DNA from: Armatimonadota bacterium
Lineage (GTDB): Bacteria > Armatimonadota > Armatimonadia > Armatimonadales > Armatimonadaceae
Direction: 5' to 3'
Length of the DNA stretch: 14,244 bases
NCBI GenBank assembly: GCA_014380985.1
Contig: JACMIU010000521.1
Location: forward strand, 1 to 14,244
Part shown: positions 6,252 through 12,938 of the stretch, in pieces
Layout: every line of letters starts with the position of its first letter
Position numbering within the stretch: the stretch's first letter is position 1
Program-made: the position numbers and the translations under genes
The notes under the pieces: model-generated
What the model saw: the letters and a program-made list of their open reading frames with translations, nothing else
Told to the model about the DNA's origin: nothing
Databases searched by the model: none

Positions 6252-6848
6252 ATGGCTTACGAATCTTTCACCCTATCGCAGGTCGAAACGCAGTTTGAAC
6301 TAACGCTCACGCAAACCCGCGACGCTTACGCGCAAATCGCCCCCATCGCGCCGAGCAAGTGGCTAAAACAATCGCTCCGGTTCCAATCGCCGCTTGTCGT
6401 CGGGCGCACGTCGGATAAGCGGCGTTCCGAGTTTCTGGTTGCGCCGATTTTGGTGGAGATGCGCGAGATTAAGGACGAAACCGTTGCCTTGTTTTCCGGC
6501 GTCAAGTTCGACGTGGATAAGAAAGCGGGGCTACACGGCTACTGCGACTTCCTGATGAGCCGCGACGCTCTGCTGAATGCGATTAAAGCCCCGGCGTTGT
6601 TTGTCACCGGGGCGAAAAAAGAAGACCTGAACGCCGGTGTTCCGCAGTGCATCGCCGAAATGGTTGCCGCGCAACGGTTCAACGACGCGGAAGGAAAGCC
6701 GATTGAAACGGTGTACGGCGCGGTGACGGATGGGACGCGCCGGCGGTTCCTATCGCAAAGGGAAAAAATCGTCGGGATTGACCTACGCGAGTACGGAATC
6801 GCGGAACTGCCGCAGATTCTCGGTATTCTGGTTCATATGGTTTCGTGA
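6252..6848 (+). CDS. Orphan PD-(D/E)XK nuclease-like protein, probably degenerate active site
   Basis: A 198-residue soluble protein. The start at 6252 (MAYESFTL) is set by the leaderless promoter. The pattern resembles a family of uncharacterised cyanobacterial-type proteins related to type I restriction R-subunit N-terminal domains: RSEFLVAPILVEM (58-70), FSGVKFDVDKKAGLHGYCDF (81-100) and a strand-turn with the E-x-K position. A glutamine-rich helix then follows (PQCIAEMVAAQRFN, 131-144), as in PD-(D/E)XK proteins. D99 would be the metal-binding aspartate. Where I expect (E)-A-K in FVxEAKKE, this protein reads FVTGAKKED (117-125), with Gly120 in place of glutamate, so catalysis is doubtful. 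No methylase or toxin partner is adjacent. Family recognition is from memory of the pattern; function unknown. Confidence 0.6.
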   Translation: MAYESFTLSQVETQFELTLTQTRDAYAQIAPIAPSKWLKQSLRFQSPLVVGRTSDKRRSEFLVAPILVEMREIKDETVALFSGVKFDVDKKAGLHGYCDFLMSRDALLNAIKAPALFVTGAKKEDLNAGVPQCIAEMVAAQRFNDAEGKPIETVYGAVTDGTRRRFLSQREKIVGIDLREYGIAELPQILGILVHMVS

Positions 6849-6856
6849 ACGTCGCC

Positions 6857-6896
6857 CGCAAAACAAAAACGAACCGGCACAAAATATGCCGGTTCG
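6857..6896 (-). terminator. Rho-independent terminator after tRNA-Pro
   Basis: A perfect 10-bp stem (CGAACCGGCA 6870-6879, TGCCGGTTCG 6887-6896) with a seven-base loop is followed on the minus strand by TTTTTGTTTT. It lies 13 bases beyond the tRNA 3' end. On the plus strand there is no T-tract, although the hairpin may also slow transcripts from the gene ending at 6848. Confidence 0.88.
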
Positions 6897-6908
6897 CTTC
6901 CTGTTCAA

Positions 6909-6982
6909 TCGGGGCAGCGGGATTCGAACCCACGACCTCTACCACCCCAAGGTAGCGCGCTACCAAGCTGCGCCATGCCCCG
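6909..6982 (-). tRNA. tRNA-Pro, anticodon GGG
   Basis: Cloverleaf on the minus strand: acceptor CGGGGCA/TGCCCCG with discriminator A, D-arm GCGC/GCGC, anticodon stem CTACC/GGTAG around loop TTGGGGT (anticodon GGG at 6948-6946), and T-arm GTGGG/CCCGC around TTCGAAT. The C1:G72 pair is typical of bacterial proline tRNAs. It reads CCC (and CCU). CCA is not encoded. Confidence 0.95.
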
Positions 6983-6993
6983 ATGTACCGCCT

Positions 6994-7022
6994 ATCGTAC
7001 CGCCATTATGCCCCCGTGTCAA
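6994..7022 (-). promoter_or_regulatory. Consensus promoter of tRNA-Pro, overlapping the end of ldcA
   Basis: On the minus strand TTGACA (7022-7017), 17 bases, TACGAT (6999-6994); the start would be near 6987, a few bases before the tRNA. The -35 lies inside the last codons of the LD-carboxypeptidase gene. Confidence 0.78.
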
Positions 7023-7992
7023 ACGCGATTTTGCTTCGCCGGAGGTGCGCCGTGCCGACCACGCCCACCGGGAGCGTCAGTCTACGCGGGATATGACCAT
7101 ACGCGACGCCCGACGCGACCGCGACGGTAGGCGGCGTGTTCTTCAGCACAAGGCGCGGCACACCGGCTACAAGTAGGGCAAGTTCCGCGTCGGTTGTGCC
7201 GGTGAAGGAGCCGATTAGCACGGCGGATAAGTCGGCGAGCAGTCCGGCTTGCCGCAATTGCGTCAGCATCCGGTCAACCGCGTATAGTTCTTCGTGAACG
7301 TCCTCTATAACGAGAATCGCGCCGCGTAAATCGGGTAGGTACGACGTTCCCACGAGCGACGTGAGTAGCGACAGGCACACGGGAAAAACCGCCCCGGTCA
7401 CGGTGTCCGCGCCGCTTGCCGCGGCGCGGTGCGTCGTCCACGGCGTGGCGTCCGTTGGCGGCGCATACGCTCCGCGAAAGCCGTTCGCGCCCACGGCTTG
7501 CCAGAAGGACGCCTCGCTGAACGGGTCAAGCGTGTTTTCGCCGAACCCGTCGCCCGCCGTCGCCATGATGCCGCTAAACGATGCCACACCGGCGCGAGCC
7601 GCCAAGGCGAGCGATAACGCGGTAATATCCGAGTAGCCGACCACCGGTTTCGGGTCGCGGCGCGGGGCATCATAATCAAGTAGGGGAAGGACGCGGGCGC
7701 AACCGTAGCCGCCGCGAGCGCACAATACAAGGTCAATCGCCGGGTCGGATAACATTTCGTTTACGTCAGCGGCGCGGTCAGCGTCGCTTCCGGCGAGGTA
7801 TGGGAAACCGTCCGACGCCGCGCTATCGGCGGCGTGTTCTCCCACACGGACGCGGTAGCCGCGCCCGGTCAGCACTGCTACAGCGCGGTCAAGATCGGCA
7901 TGAGACGGGGAACCCGCGGGCGAAACGATACCGATAGTTCCGGCGGGTGGCAGAGGGCGCGGCAACAAAAAAGGACGCTGAGGGATGCTCAT
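7006..7992 (-). CDS. LD-carboxypeptidase, S66 serine peptidase family (LdcA/MccF-like)
   Basis: A 328-residue enzyme that in LdcA relatives cleaves the L,D-peptide bond of murein tetrapeptides during cell-wall recycling; MccF relatives inactivate peptidyl-adenylates. The catalytic triad is complete and correctly spaced: S121 in VVGYSDIT (117-124), E230 in VIEDVHEELY (228-237), H300 in AYGHIPR (297-303). ARGGYG (92-97) is the conserved oxyanion-region motif. The usual GGN before LSLL is replaced by PVC (204-210 reads PVCLSLL). No signal peptide is seen, so a cytosolic location is expected. The start at 7992 has AAGGA only two bases upstream, and that AAGGA is paired in a hairpin. A small membrane-protein gene ends 38 bases upstream and is probably in the same operon. 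Confidence 0.88.
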   Translation of the reverse strand: MSIPQRPFLLPRPLPPAGTIGIVSPAGSPSHADLDRAVAVLTGRGYRVRVGEHAADSAASDGFPYLAGSDADRAADVNEMLSDPAIDLVLCARGGYGCARVLPLLDYDAPRRDPKPVVGYSDITALSLALAARAGVASFSGIMATAGDGFGENTLDPFSEASFWQAVGANGFRGAYAPPTDATPWTTHRAAASGADTVTGAVFPVCLSLLTSLVGTSYLPDLRGAILVIEDVHEELYAVDRMLTQLRQAGLLADLSAVLIGSFTGTTDAELALLVAGVPRLVLKNTPPTVAVASGVAYGHIPRRLTLPVGVVGTAHLRRSKIAFDTGA

Positions 7993-8000
7993 CGTCCTTT
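7970..8000 (-). promoter_or_regulatory. Hairpin sequestering the ribosome-binding site of the LD-carboxypeptidase gene
   Basis: In the mRNA, AAAGGACG (8000-7993) pairs perfectly with CGUCCUUU (7977-7970). The start codon AUG (7992-7990) sits in the 15-base loop and the AAGGA is in the stem. Three further pairs (AAC/GUU) can form after a UUU bulge. The arrangement would block ribosome binding unless opened. Confidence 0.5.
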
Positions 8001-8030
8001 GTTTCGGCGAACGCGGGGGTATTTCCTGCG

Positions 8031-8279
8031 TTAAATCTGATTCGCCGGGTCAAATGCGCTGACGCCATACGGTCGGTCACTGTTCGCCGTGGCGTATTTC
8101 GTTTCGTTAAACTGCCGCTTAATTTCGCCGATAGGGTCATTCGAGTTTTGAATCTGCGCGAGTTTCTTGCCGTATTTATCGAACGTGCCTTTAATCCCGC
8201 CCGGCTGTTTCGATGCCCAGTACAAGCCACCACCGACTAACGCCGCGAATATCAGACCGTTGTTGTTTTGCTTTGCCAT
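8031..8279 (-). CDS. Small single-span membrane protein of unknown function
   Basis: Eighty-two residues, not recognised. A polar start (MAKQNNN) is followed by one hydrophobic segment (GLIFAALVGGGLYWAS, about residues 8-23) and a polar, lysine-rich, probably exposed tail (KGTFDKYGKKLAQIQN and onward). The start at 8279 is well supported: AAGGAG lies seven bases upstream. TATAAC and TATAAA hexamers occur about 35-55 bases upstream in the short divergent region, so a conventional leader-bearing promoter is likely, although no -35 stands out. It lies 38 bases upstream of the LD-carboxypeptidase gene in the same direction, suggesting a shared transcript and perhaps an envelope-related role, which is inference only. 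Confidence 0.68.
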   Translation of the reverse strand: MAKQNNNGLIFAALVGGGLYWASKQPGGIKGTFDKYGKKLAQIQNSNDPIGEIKRQFNETKYATANSDRPYGVSAFDPANQI

Positions 8280-8349
8280 TTCGTATCTCCTTGTCGCCCC
8301 GCTTGCGCAGCGCGTTTGTTATACGTACTTTATACCCGCGCCTCTTTTG

Positions 8350-8358
8350 TGCTAAACT
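8350..8358 (+). promoter_or_regulatory. Extended -10 for leaderless mRNA of the HAD gene
   Basis: TGCTAAACT is an extended -10 (TAAACT at 8353-8358) located six bases before the ATG at 8365. No Shine-Dalgarno is present. Confidence 0.62.
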
Positions 8359-8364
8359 AAGCCC

Positions 8365-8985
8365 ATGTCCGACACCCTGCCCACCGACCATTTGATCGCC
8401 ATGCCCCTTGCCGAATTGCCCGCTGCCGCGATTTTCGATTGCGACGGAACCCTTGTTGACACGATGCCGACGCACTTTCGGGCTTGGCGCGAAACATTAG
8501 ACGCCGCCGGACACCCCACGATTTTCCCCGAAACGCAGTTTTACGAATGGGCGGGAACCACGGCAACCGCGATTACCGAACGCCTCAACGAAATCCATGG
8601 GCTTGCCCTGCACCCCGAAAGCACCGCCGCCGCGAAAGAAGAACTCTTCGCTACGCTTCTGGTCGGCGTCGAACCGGTCGCGCCGGTGGTCGCCGAAGCG
8701 CGGCGACTGTTCGCGCTCGGCGTTCCGCTCGCGGTGGCATCGGGCGGATGGCGAGCCGTGGTGGACGAGTCACTCCGCGCCATTGGCATCCGCGACTTGT
8801 TCGTCGGCATCGTCGGATCGGAAGACGTGACGCACGGCAAGCCCGCGCCGGAGGTGTTCCTTCGCGCCGCCGAACTCCTCAACACAGCACCGGAAAAATG
8901 CGTCGTGTTCGAGGACGCGGCGGGCGGCATTTTGGCGGCACACCGGGCGGGCATGAAATGCGTGGACATCACGAAGTTTTTGTGA
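8365..8985 (+). CDS. HAD-superfamily phosphatase, beta-phosphoglucomutase/YqaB-like (subfamily IA)
   Basis: Cytosolic phosphohydrolase or phosphomutase of 206 residues. All four HAD motifs are present: motif I DCDGTLVDT (25-33) with nucleophile D25 and D27; motif II ASGG (124-127) with S126; motif III GKPAPEVF (158-165) with K159; motif IV VFEDAAGGI (181-189) with E183-D184. The cap domain (about residues 34-105) contains PTHFRAWRE, which together with the C-terminal AGMKCVDI resembles E. coli YqaB, a fructose-1-phosphate phosphatase. Related beta-phosphoglucomutases share this fold, so the substrate is open, but a small phosphosugar is likely. A leaderless promoter sets the start. The 3' end overlaps the convergent lyase gene by 17 bases. 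Confidence 0.85.
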   Translation: MSDTLPTDHLIAMPLAELPAAAIFDCDGTLVDTMPTHFRAWRETLDAAGHPTIFPETQFYEWAGTTATAITERLNEIHGLALHPESTAAAKEELFATLLVGVEPVAPVVAEARRLFALGVPLAVASGGWRAVVDESLRAIGIRDLFVGIVGSEDVTHGKPAPEVFLRAAELLNTAPEKCVVFEDAAGGILAAHRAGMKCVDITKFL

Positions 8986-10465
8986 GAAACGCAGACGCGA
9001 TTCGTGCAAGGTCGTCGCGCAGGGCGCGGTCAGCGCGGAGCGGTTCAAACGACGGGAAGCCTTCCGGGGCGGGGGAAGCCTTGCCGGTCGCTACGCCTTC
9101 GCGGCGCAAAAAATCGAGTTGACACAGTGCGATATGTAGCACCGACAGCACCCCGGCAAGCCGGTCGGTTTGCCGGTACGCCGATTGCGCCGCGAGTGTC
9201 GCCATAGGCACAATGTCCTGATTGTCGGCGTTGGTCGGGATACTCGATGTGGCGAACTGCTGACACGCCCCGCGCATTTCGGCAAGTAGCGCGGTCGCCG
9301 TGAGTTGCGCCCCGGCAAGCCCGCTTCCCTTGCCGGGTTCGTAGGCGAGCAGAAGCGGCGCGAACTCGTTGTGCCGCGACGGGGTGCAAAGCAGGGCGAT
9401 TTGCCGCTCCGCAAGCACGGCGGTTTGTGTAAGGGCGGCGTTCAGGGTATCGGCGGCGAACCCCACGGCTTGCCCATGAAAGTTGCCGCCGTGAATCACC
9501 GCGTCCTCGGTAATCAAGGGGTTATCGTCCACGCCGTCAATTTCGGCTTCCACGGTGGAGCAGGCGAAGCCAGTGTTTCGCCGACACGCCCCCAACACCT
9601 GCGGGGCGCACCGGAGCGAATACACTTCCTGAAGCGGGCGCATCGTATCCTCGTACTTGCCGAAGCGTTCGGCTTCCTCTCGAATCGCCGCCGCGCTTTG
9701 TTTCTGCCCGCCGTGACCGCGCAAAACGTTCAAGTCCTCGTTCAGCGCGTCGGCACGGCAGCCGAGAAGCCGGTACATCCAGCCGGTCAGCGTTTCGGCG
9801 ACGTACAGCAACCGTTGCCCCCGCGCCACGGCGATAGCGGCATACGCGGTCAAAAACGACGTGCCGTTTACGAGGGCTAAAGCGTCGCGCCCCGACAGCG
9901 CGACCGGCGACAAACCGGCGCGGCGCAAACACTCGCCAGCCGGTAGCCGCTCACCGCCATACACTGCCTCGCCGCCGCCCATCAAAACATTGGCAATATG
10001 CGATAGGGGAACCAGATCGCCCGACGCCCCGACCGACCCGGTTGCCGGCACACACGGCGCGACGCCCGACCGCAGTAGGGCGAGATACGCCCCCGCCGCG
10101 TCCGGCGACACGCCCGAATAGCCCTGTCCGACCGTGTTCAGTCGGAGCATCATGGCGGCGCGAACGATTCCCGCCGGAGCGTCCGCCCCGTAGCCCGCGC
10201 CAAGGTGCGCTATCAGTGCCGCGCCCTGCGCCGCGTCGCCGCCTGTTTCGCTGACAACGTGTGGTCCGAATCCGGTGGTCGTGCCGTAAATCGGAACGCC
10301 GGAGTCGTGGTGGCGCAGAAAGTTTTGGTACGACGCTTCGATGTGTTCGTTCGCAGCAGAGGAAAACGACACGTCCGGCGTGTCGGCATTCCCCACCATC
10401 TCCACACGCATACAGGAAGGGGCTTCGCCGTAGCCGACGACGATTTCGCGGGGCAGGAGGTTCAT
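8969..10465 (-). CDS. MIO-type aromatic amino-acid ammonia-lyase/aminomutase (HutH family; TAL-like selectivity motif)
   Basis: A 498-residue cytosolic enzyme of the histidase/phenylalanine ammonia-lyase family, which eliminates ammonia from an amino acid using the self-formed MIO group. The MIO triad A147-S148-G149 lies in GSVGASGDLVPLSH. Other landmarks are Y60 in IYGTTTGFG, N200 in LVNGT, YSLRCAPQVLG (282-292), DNPLI (314-318), GGNFHGQ (326-332) and NQD (415-417). At the substrate-selectivity pair, bacterial histidase has Ser-His, plant PAL Phe-Leu, and tyrosine ammonia-lyase or tyrosine aminomutase His-Leu. Here it is H87-L88 in IAHLGAGYG. NQD rather than QEDH also favours the PAL/TAL side. 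No hutU or hutI is nearby. It starts by ATGA overlap with the GDSL-like gene; a TATAAC eight bases upstream of the ATG could give an extra leaderless transcript. Family certain, substrate inferred. Confidence 0.88.
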   Translation of the reverse strand: MNLLPREIVVGYGEAPSCMRVEMVGNADTPDVSFSSAANEHIEASYQNFLRHHDSGVPIYGTTTGFGPHVVSETGGDAAQGAALIAHLGAGYGADAPAGIVRAAMMLRLNTVGQGYSGVSPDAAGAYLALLRSGVAPCVPATGSVGASGDLVPLSHIANVLMGGGEAVYGGERLPAGECLRRAGLSPVALSGRDALALVNGTSFLTAYAAIAVARGQRLLYVAETLTGWMYRLLGCRADALNEDLNVLRGHGGQKQSAAAIREEAERFGKYEDTMRPLQEVYSLRCAPQVLGACRRNTGFACSTVEAEIDGVDDNPLITEDAVIHGGNFHGQAVGFAADTLNAALTQTAVLAERQIALLCTPSRHNEFAPLLLAYEPGKGSGLAGAQLTATALLAEMRGACQQFATSSIPTNADNQDIVPMATLAAQSAYRQTDRLAGVLSVLHIALCQLDFLRREGVATGKASPAPEGFPSFEPLRADRALRDDLARIASAFLTKTS

Positions 10466-11127
10466 TGCTCTTCGTTATACGTCGTCCAAAGCGTTCCGGC
10501 AAAAAACGCTGCCCCGTGCGCGTTCGGAACCGGGACTAAATCGGCTCCCGCACATAAAAAACGGTTCGTGTCTTCGGGCGTCGCGTCCGGCGAAAGCGGG
10601 TCGCCCGCGCTTGCCCCGTGTCCCGCGAACGCCGTGAAAGCGTCGGCGACGCGGTAACCGTGCGACGCGGCAAGGGCGCGGAGCGTTTCGTTGAACCGGC
10701 GCACGCCGCCCGCGAGAACATCACTCGCGCCGTCCATCGGGTCGTAAAGCGTGGAAAGTAGCACGGCGGCGCGGGGAGCGAGGGAGCGAAGCGCGGACAA
10801 CGCCGCGCCGCCGTGTTCCGCAAGTTCCCCGCAAACCGCGTCTGCGTCGCCGCTGGCGAGGCGCGGCAAGTCGGTCGCGCCTGTTGTAATTGTCACCACG
10901 GACGGCGCGACTGCCATAGCGCGAAGCCGGGGCAGTTGCACGTAGCGCACCGCCCCCGCGTTCGCGCCGTCGGACGCGAGCGGAATCATTTTCGTGGCGG
11001 GAACAAGCTCGGTGAGGTGGGCGTAAAACGCGCTTGCCGCCCCGGTGATACTGCCGGTATTGCGACTTTGCGCGTCGCCGAGCGAAACGTAGTAGGGGGT
11101 ATCGGAGGCAAGTGGAAGGCGACGCAT
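10462..11127 (-). CDS. SGNH/GDSL-hydrolase-like protein with catalytic serine missing
   Basis: A 221-residue protein with the SGNH-hydrolase layout: a strand ending in YYVSLGDAQSRNTG (12-25, block I), SDGANAG (52-58, block II), TTGATDL (81-87, block III) and DLVPVPNAHG (196-205, block V with H204). Active family members are esterases with GDS in block I and G-x-N-D in block III. Here block I reads GDA (17-19) and block III reads GATD, so both the nucleophilic serine and the oxyanion asparagine appear substituted. S21, two residues later, is the only nearby serine. There is no signal peptide, so it is probably cytosolic. It begins directly after the Uma2 stop codon (TAA then ATG) and overlaps the lyase start (ATGA), so the three genes form one operon. 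A non-catalytic binding role is possible; divergence with rearranged catalysis is the alternative. Confidence 0.68.
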   Translation of the reverse strand: MRRLPLASDTPYYVSLGDAQSRNTGSITGAASAFYAHLTELVPATKMIPLASDGANAGAVRYVQLPRLRAMAVAPSVVTITTGATDLPRLASGDADAVCGELAEHGGAALSALRSLAPRAAVLLSTLYDPMDGASDVLAGGVRRFNETLRALAASHGYRVADAFTAFAGHGASAGDPLSPDATPEDTNRFLCAGADLVPVPNAHGAAFFAGTLWTTYNEEQ

Positions 11128-11802
11128 TTAAGCCGTTTCAACAACGGGGACGTTACGGTAAATGCGCGATAGCGGCACGGCGACGGTTTTGCCGCCAAAC
11201 GTTAGCGTCAGCACGTCGGACAAAGCGCGGTACTCGTGGGTAAGCGTGAGCGTATCGGCGTTCATCTTCTCGTAGTGCGTAACGGCAACCGTGTCTTGAT
11301 CAATCAAAATGTAGTGCCGGAGCGTCTCGATTTGCGCGTACTCCTGCAACTTTTCGCCCCGGTCATCGTCCCGCGTGGTCGGCGACAACACTTCTACCAG
11401 TGCTACCGGGTTCTGAATCGCGTCGCGGTTGTCAACGAGTGCCTCGCCGCAGAATACAACGAGGTCGGGAAAGTAGTACAAACCGCGCTTCACGAAAACG
11501 CGCTGGTCGCTCCCCAAAACCTCGCAAGGGTTGCCGACTTTTTCCAGCGCGTTGCCAACCGTGAAGGCGAAGTTTGACGCCAATAAATTATGCGCCGGGG
11601 AGCAATCCGCCCGGCGCACCACCCATCCGTGAACGTAATCGTGTTTGTGCTTTGCCTTTCGCACGAACGCATCCCACTCGTCTACCGTCATCGTGCCGAC
11701 CACGCAGGACAGGTCGAAACGCGAACGGGGCGTTGCCCCGTTCGCGGGCGGGGGCGCGAGCGGGGCGGCGGAAGATATGGCGTCGGTCGTGGTGAGTGAC
11801 AT
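11128..11802 (-). CDS. Uma2-family (DUF820) PD-(D/E)XK endonuclease-like protein
   Basis: A protein of 224 residues with the Uma2 domain found in large copy number in cyanobacteria, Armatimonadota and Chloroflexota. After a disordered Pro/Ala-rich N-terminal 30 residues come MTVDEWDAFV (38-47), H71 in the helix (PAHNLLASN), the metal-binding aspartate D113 in YYFPDLVVF (109-117), E137 in LVEVLSPTT (135-143), and K151/Y155 in EKLQEYAQ. These match the restriction-endonuclease-like core. The cellular role of the family is unknown; orphan nuclease and mobile-DNA-linked roles have been suggested. It is the first gene of a three-gene operon with the GDSL-like protein and lyase, driven by a TATAAT six bases before its ATG. 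Its N-terminal tail is longer than usual for the family. Confidence 0.85.
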   Translation of the reverse strand: MSLTTTDAISSAAPLAPPPANGATPRSRFDLSCVVGTMTVDEWDAFVRKAKHKHDYVHGWVVRRADCSPAHNLLASNFAFTVGNALEKVGNPCEVLGSDQRVFVKRGLYYFPDLVVFCGEALVDNRDAIQNPVALVEVLSPTTRDDDRGEKLQEYAQIETLRHYILIDQDTVAVTHYEKMNADTLTLTHEYRALSDVLTLTFGGKTVAVPLSRIYRNVPVVETA

Positions 11803-11808
11803 AAGGAA

Positions 11809-11814
11809 ATTATA
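11809..11814 (-). promoter_or_regulatory. Consensus -10 for leaderless Uma2 operon mRNA
   Basis: A perfect TATAAT on the minus strand, six bases before the ATG at 11802, fills the 18-base gap after the SPFH gene stop. No Shine-Dalgarno at usual spacing. Confidence 0.66.
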
Positions 11815-11820
11815 CCCCGC

Positions 11821-12825
11821 TTACACCGGGGGAGGCGCGTTCGGTTGCATCGGGGCGGCGGACGTGTTCACAGTCGGTTGTACCGAATGGTCGCCGCAAA
11901 GCACCACCATCAGGTTCGACACCAACGCGGCTTTTTCGCGCTCGTTCATGTTAATCGTTTCGTGCTGTTGCAATCGGTCAAGGGCAAGTTCCACCATGCC
12001 GACCGCGCCCTCGACGATTTTCTGACGCGCCGCGATAACCGCCGTCGCTTGCTGACGACGTAGCATCGCACCGGCGATTTCCGGCGCGTAGGCAAGGTGC
12101 GACAACCGCGCCTCCAGCACCTCGACCCCAGCGCGGGCAAGGCGTTCGTTCAGTTCCGATTTCAAATCTTCGCTGACAATATCGGTGTTGCGGCGAAGCG
12201 AGATTTCGTGATCCTCGGCGTCATACGGGTGCGTACTCGCCAGATGGCGCACGGCGGTTTCGCTCTGAAGGCGCACGAACTCTTCGTAGCGTTCAACCTC
12301 GAACGAAGCGCGATAGGTGTCCGACACGCGCCAAATGATAATCGCGGCGATCTCAACCGGGTTACCCGCCGAATCGTTGACCTTGAGTTTGTCGCCGTTC
12401 AGGGTGCGGGCGCGAAGCGACAGCGTGGATTTACCGGCAATGGGGTTCACGAAAAACCAGCCGTTCTGCCGGATAGTGCCTTGATACTTGCCGAACAGGG
12501 TTAGGATACGGCTACCGTTCGGCTCGATGACGATGGAACTGCTCCATAACCAGAAGAACGCGATTACGAGCAGGATGCCCCAGAAGATGCCGATGGGGTT
12601 ACTGACCGCGCCCGCGAACTGCATGAACGCGAGAACGGCGGCGACCAACATCAGTATCAAACCGATGATTCCCGGCATCGCGCCCGCCGGGTGTTCGCGT
12701 GCGCCGGTGTCGGAGGCGGTGTAGCGCGGCATGAGCGTGACCGGCGCGGTGTACGTGTTGGTGTCGGTGCGCGACGCTTCGCTTCGGTAGCCGGGGGCTT
12801 CTTCTTGGGGGGCTTGTTTGAGCAT
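11821..12825 (-). CDS. SPFH/band-7 domain membrane protein (stomatin/flotillin-like)
   Basis: A 334-residue membrane scaffold protein. A polar N-terminal region of about 48 residues is followed by two membrane helices (about 49-74, GIIGLILMLVAAVLAFMQFAG, and 77-99, IFWGILLVIAFFWLW). The SPFH domain begins at VIEPNGSRILTLFGKYQGT and continues through GWFFVNP, LNGDKLKVNDSAGNPVEI and the alpha-helical segment ending in ARQKIVEGAVGMVELAL. The C-terminus is Pro/Ala-rich. Such proteins organise membrane microdomains and often recruit proteases. I chose the ATG at 12825 because AGGA lies seven to nine bases before it; an upstream TTG at 12873 would add 16 residues without a ribosome-binding site. 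The Uma2 operon promoter begins right after its stop. Confidence 0.87.
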   Translation of the reverse strand: MLKQAPQEEAPGYRSEASRTDTNTYTAPVTLMPRYTASDTGAREHPAGAMPGIIGLILMLVAAVLAFMQFAGAVSNPIGIFWGILLVIAFFWLWSSSIVIEPNGSRILTLFGKYQGTIRQNGWFFVNPIAGKSTLSLRARTLNGDKLKVNDSAGNPVEIAAIIIWRVSDTYRASFEVERYEEFVRLQSETAVRHLASTHPYDAEDHEISLRRNTDIVSEDLKSELNERLARAGVEVLEARLSHLAYAPEIAGAMLRRQQATAVIAARQKIVEGAVGMVELALDRLQQHETINMNEREKAALVSNLMVVLCGDHSVQPTVNTSAAPMQPNAPPPV

Positions 12826-12893
12826 ACTATTTTCCTGTTTTCCTGTCTGCGGAAACAAAGTTTCCCCTGACAACCTTTCGACACGCGAACTTT

Positions 12894-12923
12894 GCCACCG
12901 GTTGCTCTTTTTAACCCGGTGGC
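12894..12923. other. Hairpin between the PEP-CTERM gene and the SPFH gene
   Basis: GCCACCGGTT (12894-12903) pairs with AACCCGGTGGC (12913-12923) with one bulged C, around a nine-base loop. It lies 16 bases beyond the PEP-CTERM stop codon. Neither strand has a following T-tract, so it is at best a non-classical terminator or mRNA-end stabiliser. Confidence 0.4.
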
Positions 12924-12938
12924 TCGATTCTCACGGTG

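Noticed and set aside
8969..10465. Straight annotation as histidine ammonia-lyase (hutH)
   Set aside because: The family fits, but the selectivity pair is His-Leu rather than Ser-His and no other histidine-utilisation gene is present, so I kept the broader name.
12826..12873. Upstream TTG start for the SPFH gene
   Set aside because: It has no ribosome-binding site, whereas the ATG at 12825 has AGGA at good spacing.
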